Program-made: the position numbers and the translations under genes | Notes under the pieces: model-generated | The model's database searches: none | Told to the model about the DNA's origin: nothing | Seen by the model: the letters and a program-made list of their open reading frames with translations, nothing else | Part shown: positions 17,327-24,533 of the stretch, in pieces | How the letters are laid out: the number at the start of each line of letters is the position of its first letter | Numbering within the stretch: position 1 is the stretch's first letter | Source: Bacteroidia bacterium | GTDB taxonomy: Bacteria; Bacteroidota; Bacteroidia; Bacteroidales; F082 | DNA length: 33,475 bases | Assembly: GCA_030537295.1 (NCBI GenBank) | Contig: JAUNNU010000019.1 | Location: 1 to 33,475, forward strand | Direction: 5' to 3'

Positions 17327-18127
17327 ATGTACAATCTGCTTGTCTTTTTAAAAAAATACAAAGCTGTATTGATGTTTTTACTGCTGGAAATAATCTGTAT
17401 CATTTTGATACTGAATAGTTTGTCGTATCATAACAGGAAATTTGTCAGCTTTTCAAACAGCATTTCAGGCAACTTGCATTCAACATCGTCGAATATTGGC
17501 AATTATTTCAACCTTAAAAACGAAAATGAATTGCTGATTCATCATAATGCCTTGTTAATGAATGAATTGGAAAAATACAGGTTTCCCGTTGACTCCGTAA
17601 GGCACGATGAAACTTTCTCTTACATTCCGGCACACGTAATCAGTAACAGCCTCAACAAGGTGAATAATTTCATTCTCATCGACAAAGGCCGGTTTGATGG
17701 CATTGAAGCCGACATGGGAGTTATTTGTGACAACGGAGTCGTCGGGAAAGTCGTGAATGTCAGCAATCATTATGCTTCCGTGATGAGCATGCTCAATTCG
17801 TCGTCAATCACGAGTGTCAGATTCGCAAGCAACCAGAACATCGCAAGCGTTGTCTGGAACAGCGACGGTTACAAGTTCAGCACCGTAAAAGACATCCCCG
17901 CTCACCTTAAGATAAACAAAGGCGACACCCTTGTCACAAGCGGCTACTCCAACACGTTCCCCGCCGGAATAATGGTCGGGACAATTGAAGAGGCCTCTTT
18001 CGATGAGAGGTCTGACTTCAATGCGGCGAAAATGAGATTCTCTACGGATTTCAGCACGCTGCAATACGTTTACGTAGTTAAAAACAACTTCAAGGCAGAA
18101 ATTGATTCATTATGTATAACACGTTGA
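17327..18127 (+). CDS. mreC: Rod shape-determining protein MreC
   Basis: A bitopic inner-membrane protein linking MreB to periplasmic wall synthases. It has a short cytoplasmic N-terminus, one transmembrane helix (about residues 13-31), a coiled-coil-like segment with the ENELL motif (about 65-85), then the MreC beta-domain pair (PAHVISNSLNKVNNFILIDKG, VGKVVNVSNHYASVMSML, KGDTLVTSGYSNTFPAGI). Length of 266 aa is normal for the phylum. The last 16 bases overlap the start of mreD, indicating translational coupling. Confidence 0.95.
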   Translation: MYNLLVFLKKYKAVLMFLLLEIICIILILNSLSYHNRKFVSFSNSISGNLHSTSSNIGNYFNLKNENELLIHHNALLMNELEKYRFPVDSVRHDETFSYIPAHVISNSLNKVNNFILIDKGRFDGIEADMGVICDNGVVGKVVNVSNHYASVMSMLNSSSITSVRFASNQNIASVVWNSDGYKFSTVKDIPAHLKINKGDTLVTSGYSNTFPAGIMVGTIEEASFDERSDFNAAKMRFSTDFSTLQYVYVVKNNFKAEIDSLCITR

Positions 18128-18627
18128 TTAAGAATATTTTAATATTCATCGGACTGTTTTTACTCCAAGTCTTGGTGTTCAATAACATCCGGATCGGAAA
18201 CTATCTGCATCCGATAATCTATGTCCTTTTCATCATGGTTCTGCCTTTCAAAACGCCGAATCTACGGCTTATTATTTATGGTTTTCTAATCGGAATGGCC
18301 GTTGACATCTTCGATGGGACACCGGGATTAAACGCCGCCGCGACAGTTTTGATCGCCTATTTGAGGCCGTACATCATCGGACTTATGACAAGAAAAAGCG
18401 AATTGGAAGAAAAAAACGAACCTACTGTCAACAAGATGGGATTTCTGTGGTTTTTTGTATATTCGCTTATCATCCTGCTGATTCATAACTTCACCTTATT
18501 TTTTCTTGAAGCCTTCAGTTTCAAGCTGTTAGGAATTGTATTGCTCGAAGTTTTGATAAGCGTCCCCGTTTCTCTGTTTGTAATTATGCTTATCTCTTAT
18601 TTGTTTAAACCAATAAAAAAGAATTAA
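18112..18627 (+). CDS. mreD: Rod shape-determining protein MreD
   Basis: A polytopic inner-membrane partner of MreC. Of its 171 residues most are hydrophobic: about five membrane segments, including 8-28, 32-50, 55-75 (with GFLIGMAVDIFDG, the typical conserved Asp segment), 110-130 and 140-165. It starts inside the end of mreC. In many Bacteroidales, as I recall, mrdA (PBP2) and rodA follow mreD; here a thioredoxin-fold lipoprotein follows instead. Confidence 0.92.
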   Translation: MYNTLIKNILIFIGLFLLQVLVFNNIRIGNYLHPIIYVLFIMVLPFKTPNLRLIIYGFLIGMAVDIFDGTPGLNAAATVLIAYLRPYIIGLMTRKSELEEKNEPTVNKMGFLWFFVYSLIILLIHNFTLFFLEAFSFKLLGIVLLEVLISVPVSLFVIMLISYLFKPIKKN

Positions 18628-18638
18628 TTTAATTTAAA

Positions 18639-19646
18639 ATGAAAAAGTTACTTATTGCATTATTTGCTGTCATTTGCCTCGCATCTTGCAGCAGCAATTC
18701 ATTTAAAATCAATGTAAATCTTAAAAATTCAGACGGTAAGACCGTTTATCTGAAACATTATGTGAATGAAGAAATCGAGATTTTGAACTCTTTGGTTGCG
18801 AAGAATGACAAAGTTGTTTTCAAAGTTCAAAAAGGCGAAAATCTTGATTCATATCTCATCGACATCGACGGTTGGAAGAGACCTCTGCCAATTTTCACTG
18901 AAAATCAAGATGTCATGATTACAGGAGATTGTCAGAACTATAACAAAATCAATGTGAAAGCTGGTCCGAAACAAGATGAACTCAACACTTTCGCTGAAGA
19001 TTTCAACAAGATTGAAGATGAGACTGAAGCCATGTACGCAGCAATGGGAATGGTGAAAGAAAACCGTGACAACGTGCTCGGTGCTTACGCCTTGTACCGT
19101 TACAAATGGGCTTTCAGCCTTGATGATTTGTACAGGCTCATCGATTCATTTGAAGGTGAAGCCAGAAACAGCGGTTACACCAAAGTTATCAAGAATTACA
19201 TCATGGGTCTTGAAAGTGTCTCCGTCGGACATAATTTCACTGATTTCAAACAGGAAAAAGTTGACGGTGAAATGATTGCATTAAGCGAAATCGTCGGCAG
19301 CAACGAACTTTTGATGATTGATTTCTGGGCGTCATGGTGCCCCGACTGCCGCAAGGAAAACCCGAATGTCGTCGCGGTCTATAACGCTTTCAAAGACAAA
19401 GGTTTTGACATTTTGAGCGTTTCGTTGGACACCGACAAGGCGGCGTGGGAGAAGGCCATCGTTGACGACAACCTTTCGTGGGAAAATCACGTCAGCGACC
19501 TCAAAGGCTGGGAAAACAAGGCGGCGGCTTTATATAGCATCGCTTTCATCCCGCAGAATGTCATCATCAACAAAGACGGCGTCATCGTGGCGAGAAACTT
19601 GAGCGGCGAGGATTTGATGAATTTTGTCAGTGATTATTTGAAGTAG
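18639..19646 (+). CDS. TlpA-like thiol-disulfide oxidoreductase lipoprotein
   Basis: The lipoprotein signal peptide ends in ICLASC (Cys17). Residues about 22-120 resemble the DUF4369-type N-terminal domain found with Bacteroidota thioredoxin proteins. The C-terminal thioredoxin fold (about 205-335) has the redox motif WCPDC (233-237) in DFWASWCPDCRKE and the cis-Pro loop near AFIPQNVII. It is likely to reduce or exchange disulfides in periplasmic or surface proteins. It is the last gene of the purH-mreBCD run, 11 nt after mreD and followed by a clear rho-independent terminator. Partner unknown. Confidence 0.9.
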   Translation: MKKLLIALFAVICLASCSSNSFKINVNLKNSDGKTVYLKHYVNEEIEILNSLVAKNDKVVFKVQKGENLDSYLIDIDGWKRPLPIFTENQDVMITGDCQNYNKINVKAGPKQDELNTFAEDFNKIEDETEAMYAAMGMVKENRDNVLGAYALYRYKWAFSLDDLYRLIDSFEGEARNSGYTKVIKNYIMGLESVSVGHNFTDFKQEKVDGEMIALSEIVGSNELLMIDFWASWCPDCRKENPNVVAVYNAFKDKGFDILSVSLDTDKAAWEKAIVDDNLSWENHVSDLKGWENKAAALYSIAFIPQNVIINKDGVIVARNLSGEDLMNFVSDYLK

Positions 19647-19678
19647 TCACCACGAATTGCATAAATTTCACGAATGAT

Positions 19679-19705
19679 AAAGACGGGCGCAGGTCCGTCT
19701 TTTTT
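19679..19705 (+). terminator. Rho-independent terminator of the purH-mre operon
   Basis: Perfect 8-bp stem AAAGACGG (19679-19686) with CCGTCTTT (19695-19702), 8-nt loop, followed by an unbroken T run. It lies 32 nt after the TlpA-like gene stop. Confidence 0.9.
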
Positions 19706-20025
19706 GGTGTGCAGGTCAAATTTTTCTTTTTAATATCATAATATTCCGATAGTGCGCAGGTAAAGAGTCCTATTCAGCTTTTCAAAATGCTTATGTACAT
19801 TACTTTACCTATTAATAGTACAGTTTTAGGTTCGTATGTTACATTTTAAAAAAATTTTCTGAAGAATTTTAAAAGCATCAAAAAATCAGGACAGAGGTGA
19901 GGCTGTCCTGAATTTGGGATTGAAAATTAAATTGTGTGAGATTTCATCTGTGTTGATCACGAATTGATTTTGATAAAGTTTGTTTTACGAAATAATTTAC
20001 TTAAAAAATAAACAAAAACAGCATA
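19706..20025. other. Convergent intergenic region, no gene
   Basis: The 320-bp gap between converging operons holds the reverse terminator at 19880-19911 and a long-range inverted repeat GGTAAAG (19759-19765) / CTTTACC (19803-19809). No coding frame or promoter that I can defend was seen. Confidence 0.5.
19880..19911 (-). terminator. Rho-independent terminator of the C10 protease operon
   Basis: On the minus strand a perfect 9-bp stem (19886-19894 with 19903-19911, core CAGGACAG/CTGTCCTG) with an 8-nt loop is followed by T6. It lies about 115 nt after the lipoprotein stop. Confidence 0.8.
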
Positions 20026-20451
20026 TTATTTATTAGATACACTGGCGGACAAAACTTTTAAAGAAAAATTAAATTTCTTTTTTGGTGGATTGACTTTACA
20101 TCTGAATGGAGTTTTGGCAGACTTTACAATACCATTAAAAGTAACAATTTCATTTTTAAGTAAAATACCATTTTTTGATTCGTATGATATTTGTATTACA
20201 ACATTACTATAATTTACGTATGACGCAATACTTGAAATTTCAGCATTCATTTCGTATTCATCATCTGAAAAAAGATGCGTTTCTTTAACACCTATTTCAC
20301 CATTTACTTTAATATAATTCTGAACCTTTAATGCTTCTTCAGACTTGATTTTTTCAATGCGTTGTTGTTCTTCGGCTTGTTTGTTTTCTTCAATTTGTCC
20401 ACAGCCTACAAGAAAAACAAGGCCGACACACAACAATAATAATTTCTTCAT
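20026..20451 (-). CDS. Small lipoprotein next to C10 protease (141 aa), candidate inhibitor
   Basis: The signal peptide MKKLLLLCVGLVFLVGCGQI has the lipobox LVGC (Cys17). A charged helical segment (about 20-50, Glu/Lys/Gln-rich) follows. The remaining about 90 residues look like a small beta-rich domain (VVIQISYESKNGILLKNEIV, FNFSLKVLSASVSNK). No family recognised. It begins 14 nt after the stop of the C10 protease gene and shares its terminator, so the two are one transcript. In streptococci and in some Bacteroides, C10 proteases are paired with a small inhibitor gene; this position would fit such a role, but no sequence similarity to the protease propeptide is visible, so the function is inferred from context only. 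Confidence 0.75.
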   Translation of the reverse strand: MKKLLLLCVGLVFLVGCGQIEENKQAEEQQRIEKIKSEEALKVQNYIKVNGEIGVKETHLFSDDEYEMNAEISSIASYVNYSNVVIQISYESKNGILLKNEIVTFNGIVKSAKTPFRCKVNPPKKKFNFSLKVLSASVSNK

Positions 20452-20465
20452 GATAATTTGATTTT

Positions 20466-23087
20466 TTATTTAACAATAATTTTTTTTGTGATAATCTCAT
20501 CTTTTAAAACAAGTTTCATAATATAGCTGCCACTTTGCATGTCATCTAATGAAACCGTATATGTTCTACTTTGATTTTCAATATTTTCACTTCGGACCAA
20601 TTTTCCTGTGATGTCAAACAACGACATTTCTCTAATTTCTCCATGATTTTCAGGAATTTCAATATTCACAAAATCTCTTGCTGGATTTGGATAAATACTG
20701 ATTTCTGAAAGATTGTTTTCATCAACAGATGTTATTGGCGACCGTGCCAATGATAACGAAAGCAAATATGTTCCCGTCATTCCTGAATAATAAGGTGAGA
20801 CAACAAAATATACAGTGACAGGACCATCTATTGTAATATTCCCACTCATCACATCATCATAAGTGGTTGAATAGTTATTACCATTTACTGAATATGAAAA
20901 CATTGCATCGATGGTGTAGTTTTGCCCATTTCCACTATTATATGAATCGTGCAATCTCGGAGTAATTGTATAACCATAACCTGCTGGCAATACTACCTTA
21001 TAATAGTCAATATCATTACCAACATGAATATTGGAACCTGACGTGCTTGCCGTTGCATGATTGTTTGACCAATTCAATATTAGGCTTCTCGCCTGACTTT
21101 GAATGTTGTTTGTTTCGTACGAATCTGGATTTAAAGGAGCAGCCTCAACAACAATTATTATTGGATTACAATAATCTGATGCTCCTGCATAATACCATGA
21201 ATTTGAACCACTTTCCTTATATACAACTGACATATGATATGTTCCTGGTCCTGCCGTTATATTTCCTGTGAAATTTAAACCGTTAGTATAGTGATAGTTA
21301 TATTGCAGCCCATCTATATCTTTAATTTGGATTGTTTGTACAAAACTTCCATCCAAATTTGACAAGGACACCCTAACCTGGCCATAAAAAGTACTGTAAT
21401 CTGTATTCAATATATCAACATTAACCGTGGCGGATTTTCCTTGTATTAGCCTCCCTCCATTGGTTGTAATTGTAAAATCAGAGTTCACTTCTATGTCAGA
21501 GTAGTAATAGATATCAAAATCTTCAAGATTGTAATAATTGCCGTCGTCAACAATTATCCAACTTTCATTGTTTGATGTGGCATAAAAAATTGCAACCATA
21601 TAATAACCAGGAACAAATACCATGCTGCCAGGATTCGTAAATGCCAAATTTTTATACATTCCTGCTTGAATTGATGTTGAACCTTTTAGTATATAATCAA
21701 CAAAATAACCATTTTCATCAAACACAGCCGCACACACATAACCATTAAAATCACTATTTCCATAATTTGCAATACTAACTATAGCCTCAATCTCATCGCC
21801 AAACCATATTTCATCATCAATATTGATGTTTGAATAAAGTCTTAAATCGTATGATGGTGGATTTGAATTATCTGGTTCAATTCCAAAAATTGCTTGTTGA
21901 TTACTAGTGAAGCTATACGAACCTCCACCTGCACCACCACTGCCTGGATTCAGTGCCGACAATGAAAAGTATCCGTCATTTTGTCCACTCCAACCCCAAT
22001 TAAAGTGAAAATAATTGTTATTGTCATAACCATCGCATACAAAACAATGTCCACCACCTGTTCCACAACCACAGTATATTATCGGTTTTGATGAATTTAG
22101 ATCTGTCTTTAGTTTATTTATCCATACATTATTCGTATAATTGTCTTTACACAAACCTTGTAATGTATTTTTATATCCAAAATACGTTTTCAGAGCATAT
22201 TCAGCACAATTTTGGATTGGACTATCACTTGAAATTACATAAGCTCCACTACCTCCAAGACTACCTAAACCATAATCCATATTAACACTGACTCCACAAT
22301 GATACATTAATGTAGCTACCGCTTCTTTTTGAACAGAACTACTCGAAGAAGTCAATTTATTAGGCATATGACTCCAATCGTAATATGTCGCACCAAAGTT
22401 GGCAGATTGTGTGCCATACCAAAATGAATTATATGAATGATATCCAGTACCTTTAACAGGAAAATTCCAATATTTCATAACTTGAGCCATCGCAGTTGCA
22501 ACACAACCAGTAACCGTGCGCTCATTAGCCAAGATATTGTATGGACAAAATTGATTATAATAAGGACTCTGGTCCCACTGTGTTGTAAGCAGTGGTCCAA
22601 CACTTGCTCCAGACCTATTATCAAATTCGGTTGATATTCCATTTTCCAATTCATCCCACTGAAATGCAGTTTTTTCATCAGCTACAACATCATTGTCAAG
22701 TCCGAATTGAATTTCACGATTATAGCCAGACAGCCATTCTTTCATGTTGATGGGAATGCTGTCGATTTTAATGTTTCCCACATTTGAATAACCAAGAACA
22801 GGAATGAAACGGTCATCATCAGAAATAATAACCCAACCTTGGTTGTCATTCAAATTAAACATGTAAAAATGATTATTCTCTGAGAATCGTTCAGTATCAA
22901 CTTGCTTAAGTTCAATGTTTTTGAACAATTTAAGATTTTTGCCTTTAGATGTTGTGAACGTCTTTTTCTGAATAATAAAATTCTTAGCAACTTGACTGGC
23001 TTTTTCAGCCGTCACATGTTCTGCGGACAGATTACTTTGCATGGATGTAACCAGCAATGCAAGTAATAACAATCTAATCTCTCTCAT
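20466..23087 (-). CDS. C10 family (streptopain-type) cysteine protease with T9SS sorting domain
   Basis: An 873-residue secreted cysteine protease. Signal peptide about 1-22; inhibitory propeptide about 23-160 (starts VTAEKASQVAKNFI, contains GWVIISDDDRFIPVLGYS as in the Spi/streptopain prodomain). The catalytic domain is about 161-415, with the nucleophile Cys195 in VTGCVATAMAQVMKYW, His347 in GGGHCFVCDGY and the conserved NWGWSGQNDGYFSL (363-376). Two or three beta-sandwich domains (about 420-640) and a pre-peptidase C-terminal-like segment (about 660-775) follow. The tail (ISIYPNPARDFVNIEIPENH...IIVK) is a T9SS type A sorting domain. It is probably activated by propeptide removal and degrades host or dietary protein outside the cell. 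Co-transcribed with the lipoprotein downstream and preceded by a structured leader (23131-23345). Confidence 0.94.
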   Translation of the reverse strand: MREIRLLLLALLVTSMQSNLSAEHVTAEKASQVAKNFIIQKKTFTTSKGKNLKLFKNIELKQVDTERFSENNHFYMFNLNDNQGWVIISDDDRFIPVLGYSNVGNIKIDSIPINMKEWLSGYNREIQFGLDNDVVADEKTAFQWDELENGISTEFDNRSGASVGPLLTTQWDQSPYYNQFCPYNILANERTVTGCVATAMAQVMKYWNFPVKGTGYHSYNSFWYGTQSANFGATYYDWSHMPNKLTSSSSSVQKEAVATLMYHCGVSVNMDYGLGSLGGSGAYVISSDSPIQNCAEYALKTYFGYKNTLQGLCKDNYTNNVWINKLKTDLNSSKPIIYCGCGTGGGHCFVCDGYDNNNYFHFNWGWSGQNDGYFSLSALNPGSGGAGGGSYSFTSNQQAIFGIEPDNSNPPSYDLRLYSNINIDDEIWFGDEIEAIVSIANYGNSDFNGYVCAAVFDENGYFVDYILKGSTSIQAGMYKNLAFTNPGSMVFVPGYYMVAIFYATSNNESWIIVDDGNYYNLEDFDIYYYSDIEVNSDFTITTNGGRLIQGKSATVNVDILNTDYSTFYGQVRVSLSNLDGSFVQTIQIKDIDGLQYNYHYTNGLNFTGNITAGPGTYHMSVVYKESGSNSWYYAGASDYCNPIIIVVEAAPLNPDSYETNNIQSQARSLILNWSNNHATASTSGSNIHVGNDIDYYKVVLPAGYGYTITPRLHDSYNSGNGQNYTIDAMFSYSVNGNNYSTTYDDVMSGNITIDGPVTVYFVVSPYYSGMTGTYLLSLSLARSPITSVDENNLSEISIYPNPARDFVNIEIPENHGEIREMSLFDITGKLVRSENIENQSRTYTVSLDDMQSGSYIMKLVLKDEIITKKIIVK

Positions 23088-23130
23088 ATTTTAACAATTT
23101 TAAGTTTATTCCAATTTTTCAAAATGATAA

Positions 23131-23345
23131 TAAAAAAACCGTGAAACTTTTTGTTTAACACTGAGGCTCTGGTAAACCTAACTACAAAACAAGAAAGCTC
23201 ACGGTAAAACCGCAAGCGTTTCAACTTCCTTGTGTAGTTATAATTGAAATTTACCAGATTTCAGTGTTACAAAGCAAAGCAAAAACGCCTTATTTATTTA
23301 TGTCTTTATTTTTTAAAATTCTCTTTTTCTTAATTCAATTTTTCA
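23131..23345 (-). ncRNA. Structured leader / candidate transcription attenuator of the C10 protease operon
   Basis: Read on the minus strand from the promoter at 23351-23383. After an A-rich start, bases 23268-23229 can pair in blocks with 23193-23157: AACACTGA/TCAGTGTT, a 9-bp TCTGGTAAA/TTTACCAGA block, AACTAC/GTAGTT and ACAAG/CTTGT. This gives a long imperfect hairpin (structure A). Alternatively 23205-23187 pairs with 23156-23138 (7+4+6 bp blocks, ACCGTGA/TCACGGT at the base), giving a terminator stem directly followed by T7 (structure B). The loop of B (23157-23186) is almost exactly the 3' half of A, so A and B cannot both form. That is the geometry of an antiterminator/terminator switch about 45 nt before the protease ATG. 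It could instead be a free-standing small RNA ending at the U-tract. No riboswitch or Rfam class recognised. Confidence 0.6.
23132..23205 (-). terminator. Terminator hairpin inside the protease leader
   Basis: Stem 23187-23205 with 23138-23156 (17 pairs with one bulge and one small internal loop), 30-nt loop, then a run of seven T on the minus strand. It lies upstream of the C10 gene, so it must be conditional or leaky, or else define an independent small RNA. Confidence 0.6.
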
Positions 23346-23350
23346 AGTCG

Positions 23351-23383
23351 CAAATGTAGCAATATTTTTTAATAATCCACAAA
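23351..23383 (-). promoter_or_regulatory. Consensus Bacteroidota promoter of the C10 leader
   Basis: On the minus strand: TTTG (-33, at 23380-23383), 21-nt spacer, TACATTTG (-7, at 23351-23358). This is the best two-part match in the window. It reads toward the C10 protease gene 264 nt away and lies just beyond the stop of the DUF3990 cassette. Confidence 0.75.
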
Positions 23384-23392
23384 GGAAATTTT

Positions 23393-23623
23393 CTAAATCA
23401 AATATATTTTATTTTCACCTGAAAGTTCCTCTTCCAGAACTTCATAATTGTAATCAGCACTTTGAATATACAAACCCGTTTCTGTGTCTATGATTTTCTT
23501 ATAAGTTTCAGAGTTATATAGAATATTGAGGGCTTCCTGTATGGAAACATTCTTGTTTTCTATGATAAGATTCACAACGCCCGACAGCAATGTGTCAGTT
23601 ATGAAAATTTGTTCTTTACTCAT
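23393..23623 (-). CDS. Small helical protein of DUF3990 cassette (76 aa)
   Basis: Not firmly recognised. It is a 76-residue, mostly helical acidic protein (QEALNILYNSETYKKIIDTE, then TGLYIQSADYNYEVLEEELS). The pattern of an alpha-helical N-terminus followed by a NSETYxxIxDxxTGLY motif recalls small proteins that accompany DUF3990 genes, possibly DUF3791-like. No signal peptide, so cytoplasmic. The ATG overlaps the stop of the DUF3990 gene (23620-23623, ATGA), so translation is coupled. A partner or antitoxin role is inferred from this arrangement only. Confidence 0.75.
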   Translation of the reverse strand: MSKEQIFITDTLLSGVVNLIIENKNVSIQEALNILYNSETYKKIIDTETGLYIQSADYNYEVLEEELSGENKIYLI

Positions 23624-24099
23624 AACACTTGAAGTTTTGAGATTGCTTTTTCCGTGCCAAAGAAATACTGGTCATTCAAATCACGCCAGCGAAGTGCCTC
23701 AACCAATTGGTTCATACTAATTAGATTCATCTCGTACAAATCCAATTGCTGGACGACGCCGTCATCTGCTATTGGACCAATTACGATGTCGTAATCATGG
23801 TGAAAACCAGTCCTTGATGCCTTACGGTTTTTAAGGATAAATTCTGCCCATTCTGCACTCACTTCAGTAAACTGTTTAATCTTCAACTTATTGGATAACA
23901 ATACGGAATTATCAAAATAGAATTCTGTTACAACAGGATTTGTTCCTAAATATTGTTTTGCCTTTCTCTTCGCCATCTCCTCTGCTTGACTTTTGACGGT
24001 TGTCAAGTAAAATCCCTTCCCAAAATCTTTGTTGATACGTCCTTTTGACAAATCGATTTTTTCAATCTTTATATTTGAACCGTGGTACAATTTAAGCAT
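23620..24099 (-). CDS. DUF3990 domain protein, ADP-ribosyltransferase-like
   Basis: A 159-residue cytoplasmic protein covering a whole DUF3990 domain. Family features: LYHGSNIKIEKIDLSKGR (4-21, with His6), DFGKGFYLTT (25-34, Tyr31) and the following helix QAEEMAKRKA, DIVIGPIADDGV in the middle, and QYFFGTEKAISKL (144-156, Glu150). His, Tyr and Glu at these places resemble the H-Y-E triad of the diphtheria-toxin/PARP-type ADP-ribosyltransferase fold, so it may transfer ADP-ribose to a protein or nucleic acid. It overlaps both neighbours (8 nt with the DUF3791-like gene upstream, 4 nt with the small gene downstream), the layout of a toxin-antitoxin operon. Activity is inferred. Confidence 0.85.
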   Translation of the reverse strand: MLKLYHGSNIKIEKIDLSKGRINKDFGKGFYLTTVKSQAEEMAKRKAKQYLGTNPVVTEFYFDNSVLLSNKLKIKQFTEVSAEWAEFILKNRKASRTGFHHDYDIVIGPIADDGVVQQLDLYEMNLISMNQLVEALRWRDLNDQYFFGTEKAISKLQVL

Positions 24100-24310
24100 A
24101 TTTCAACCCTCCTCCGTTGTTTTCACAAACTCTCGTCAGATCTTCTATGGCATCATCAAACGACAATGTGTGTTCCGCTTCATAGCAATCGTCAAGGAAA
24201 GAGATACCACCATATTTTTTCAAATATTGATAGGATTCTTTCCAAGCTATCGAATAATGCTCCGCAAACTTGCGAATTGTCATTATAATGTATGTCGTTT
24301 TAAAATTCAT
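24092..24310 (-). CDS. DUF3791-like small protein (72 aa)
   Basis: A small cytoplasmic protein with the segment ESYQYLKKYGGISFLDDCYE then AEHTLSFDDAIEDLTRVCEN, matching my memory of DUF3791 proteins (YL-KxxGI-FL-xxYExEHTLSFDD). I chose the ATG at 24310 because MNFKTTYII aligns with the usual start of the family; the frame extends to a TTG at 24325 that sits inside the -7 box, and an internal ATG at 24268 is less likely. With the -7 box at 24323-24330 the message would be nearly leaderless. First gene of the three-gene cassette, overlapping the DUF3990 gene by 8 nt. Likely partner or antitoxin of the DUF3990 protein. Confidence 0.8.
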   Translation of the reverse strand: MNFKTTYIIMTIRKFAEHYSIAWKESYQYLKKYGGISFLDDCYEAEHTLSFDDAIEDLTRVCENNGGGLKYA

Positions 24311-24322
24311 GTTTTTTTTTTG

Positions 24323-24330
24323 CAAAAGTA
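24323..24330 (-). promoter_or_regulatory. -7 box (TACTTTTG) of the DUF3990 cassette
   Basis: Full match to TAnnTTTG on the minus strand, only about 13 nt before the ATG at 24310, implying a very short or absent leader. No clear -33 element. The same core TACTTTTG occurs before the lamin-tail, rpiB and M28 genes. Confidence 0.55.
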
Positions 24331-24408
24331 ATAAAAATATCGCAGAACGTAATAATTTTGTTCTTTGTTCTTAAAATTCATTTGCGCCCAATATTAATCT
24401 GAAATTTT

Positions 24409-24420
24409 GACCTATAGGTC
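24409..24420. promoter_or_regulatory. 12-bp perfect palindrome upstream of the DUF3990 cassette
   Basis: GACCTATAGGTC is a perfect palindrome, about 80 bp upstream of the cassette -7 box and between two minus-strand transcription units. It might be an operator; one site by itself is weak evidence. Confidence 0.3.
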
Positions 24421-24468
24421 TTAAATAACGCATGTACTTCGGTCAAATTAAACATGAAATCAGTCATT

Positions 24469-24518
24469 AAAAATAAAACAAGGCCGGCGCAGTTGATATA
24501 AACCAACATGCGCCAGCC
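24469..24518 (-). terminator. Rho-independent terminator of the PNGase F-like gene
   Basis: Stem 24482-24491 with 24509-24518 (GC-rich, one wobble-type position), extended by GTTG/CAAC in the loop, then a T-rich run (TTGTTTTATTTTT) on the minus strand. It starts 16 nt after the stop. Confidence 0.85.
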
Positions 24519-24533
24519 CCCTTTATAAACTTT

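Noticed and set aside
23157-23268. Reading the long inverted repeat as a MITE or a tRNA-like gene
   Set aside because: No target-site duplication was seen, the ends are not sharp transposon termini, there is no T-loop consensus, and the promoter and U-tract on the minus strand fit an RNA leader better. A MITE origin is not fully excluded.
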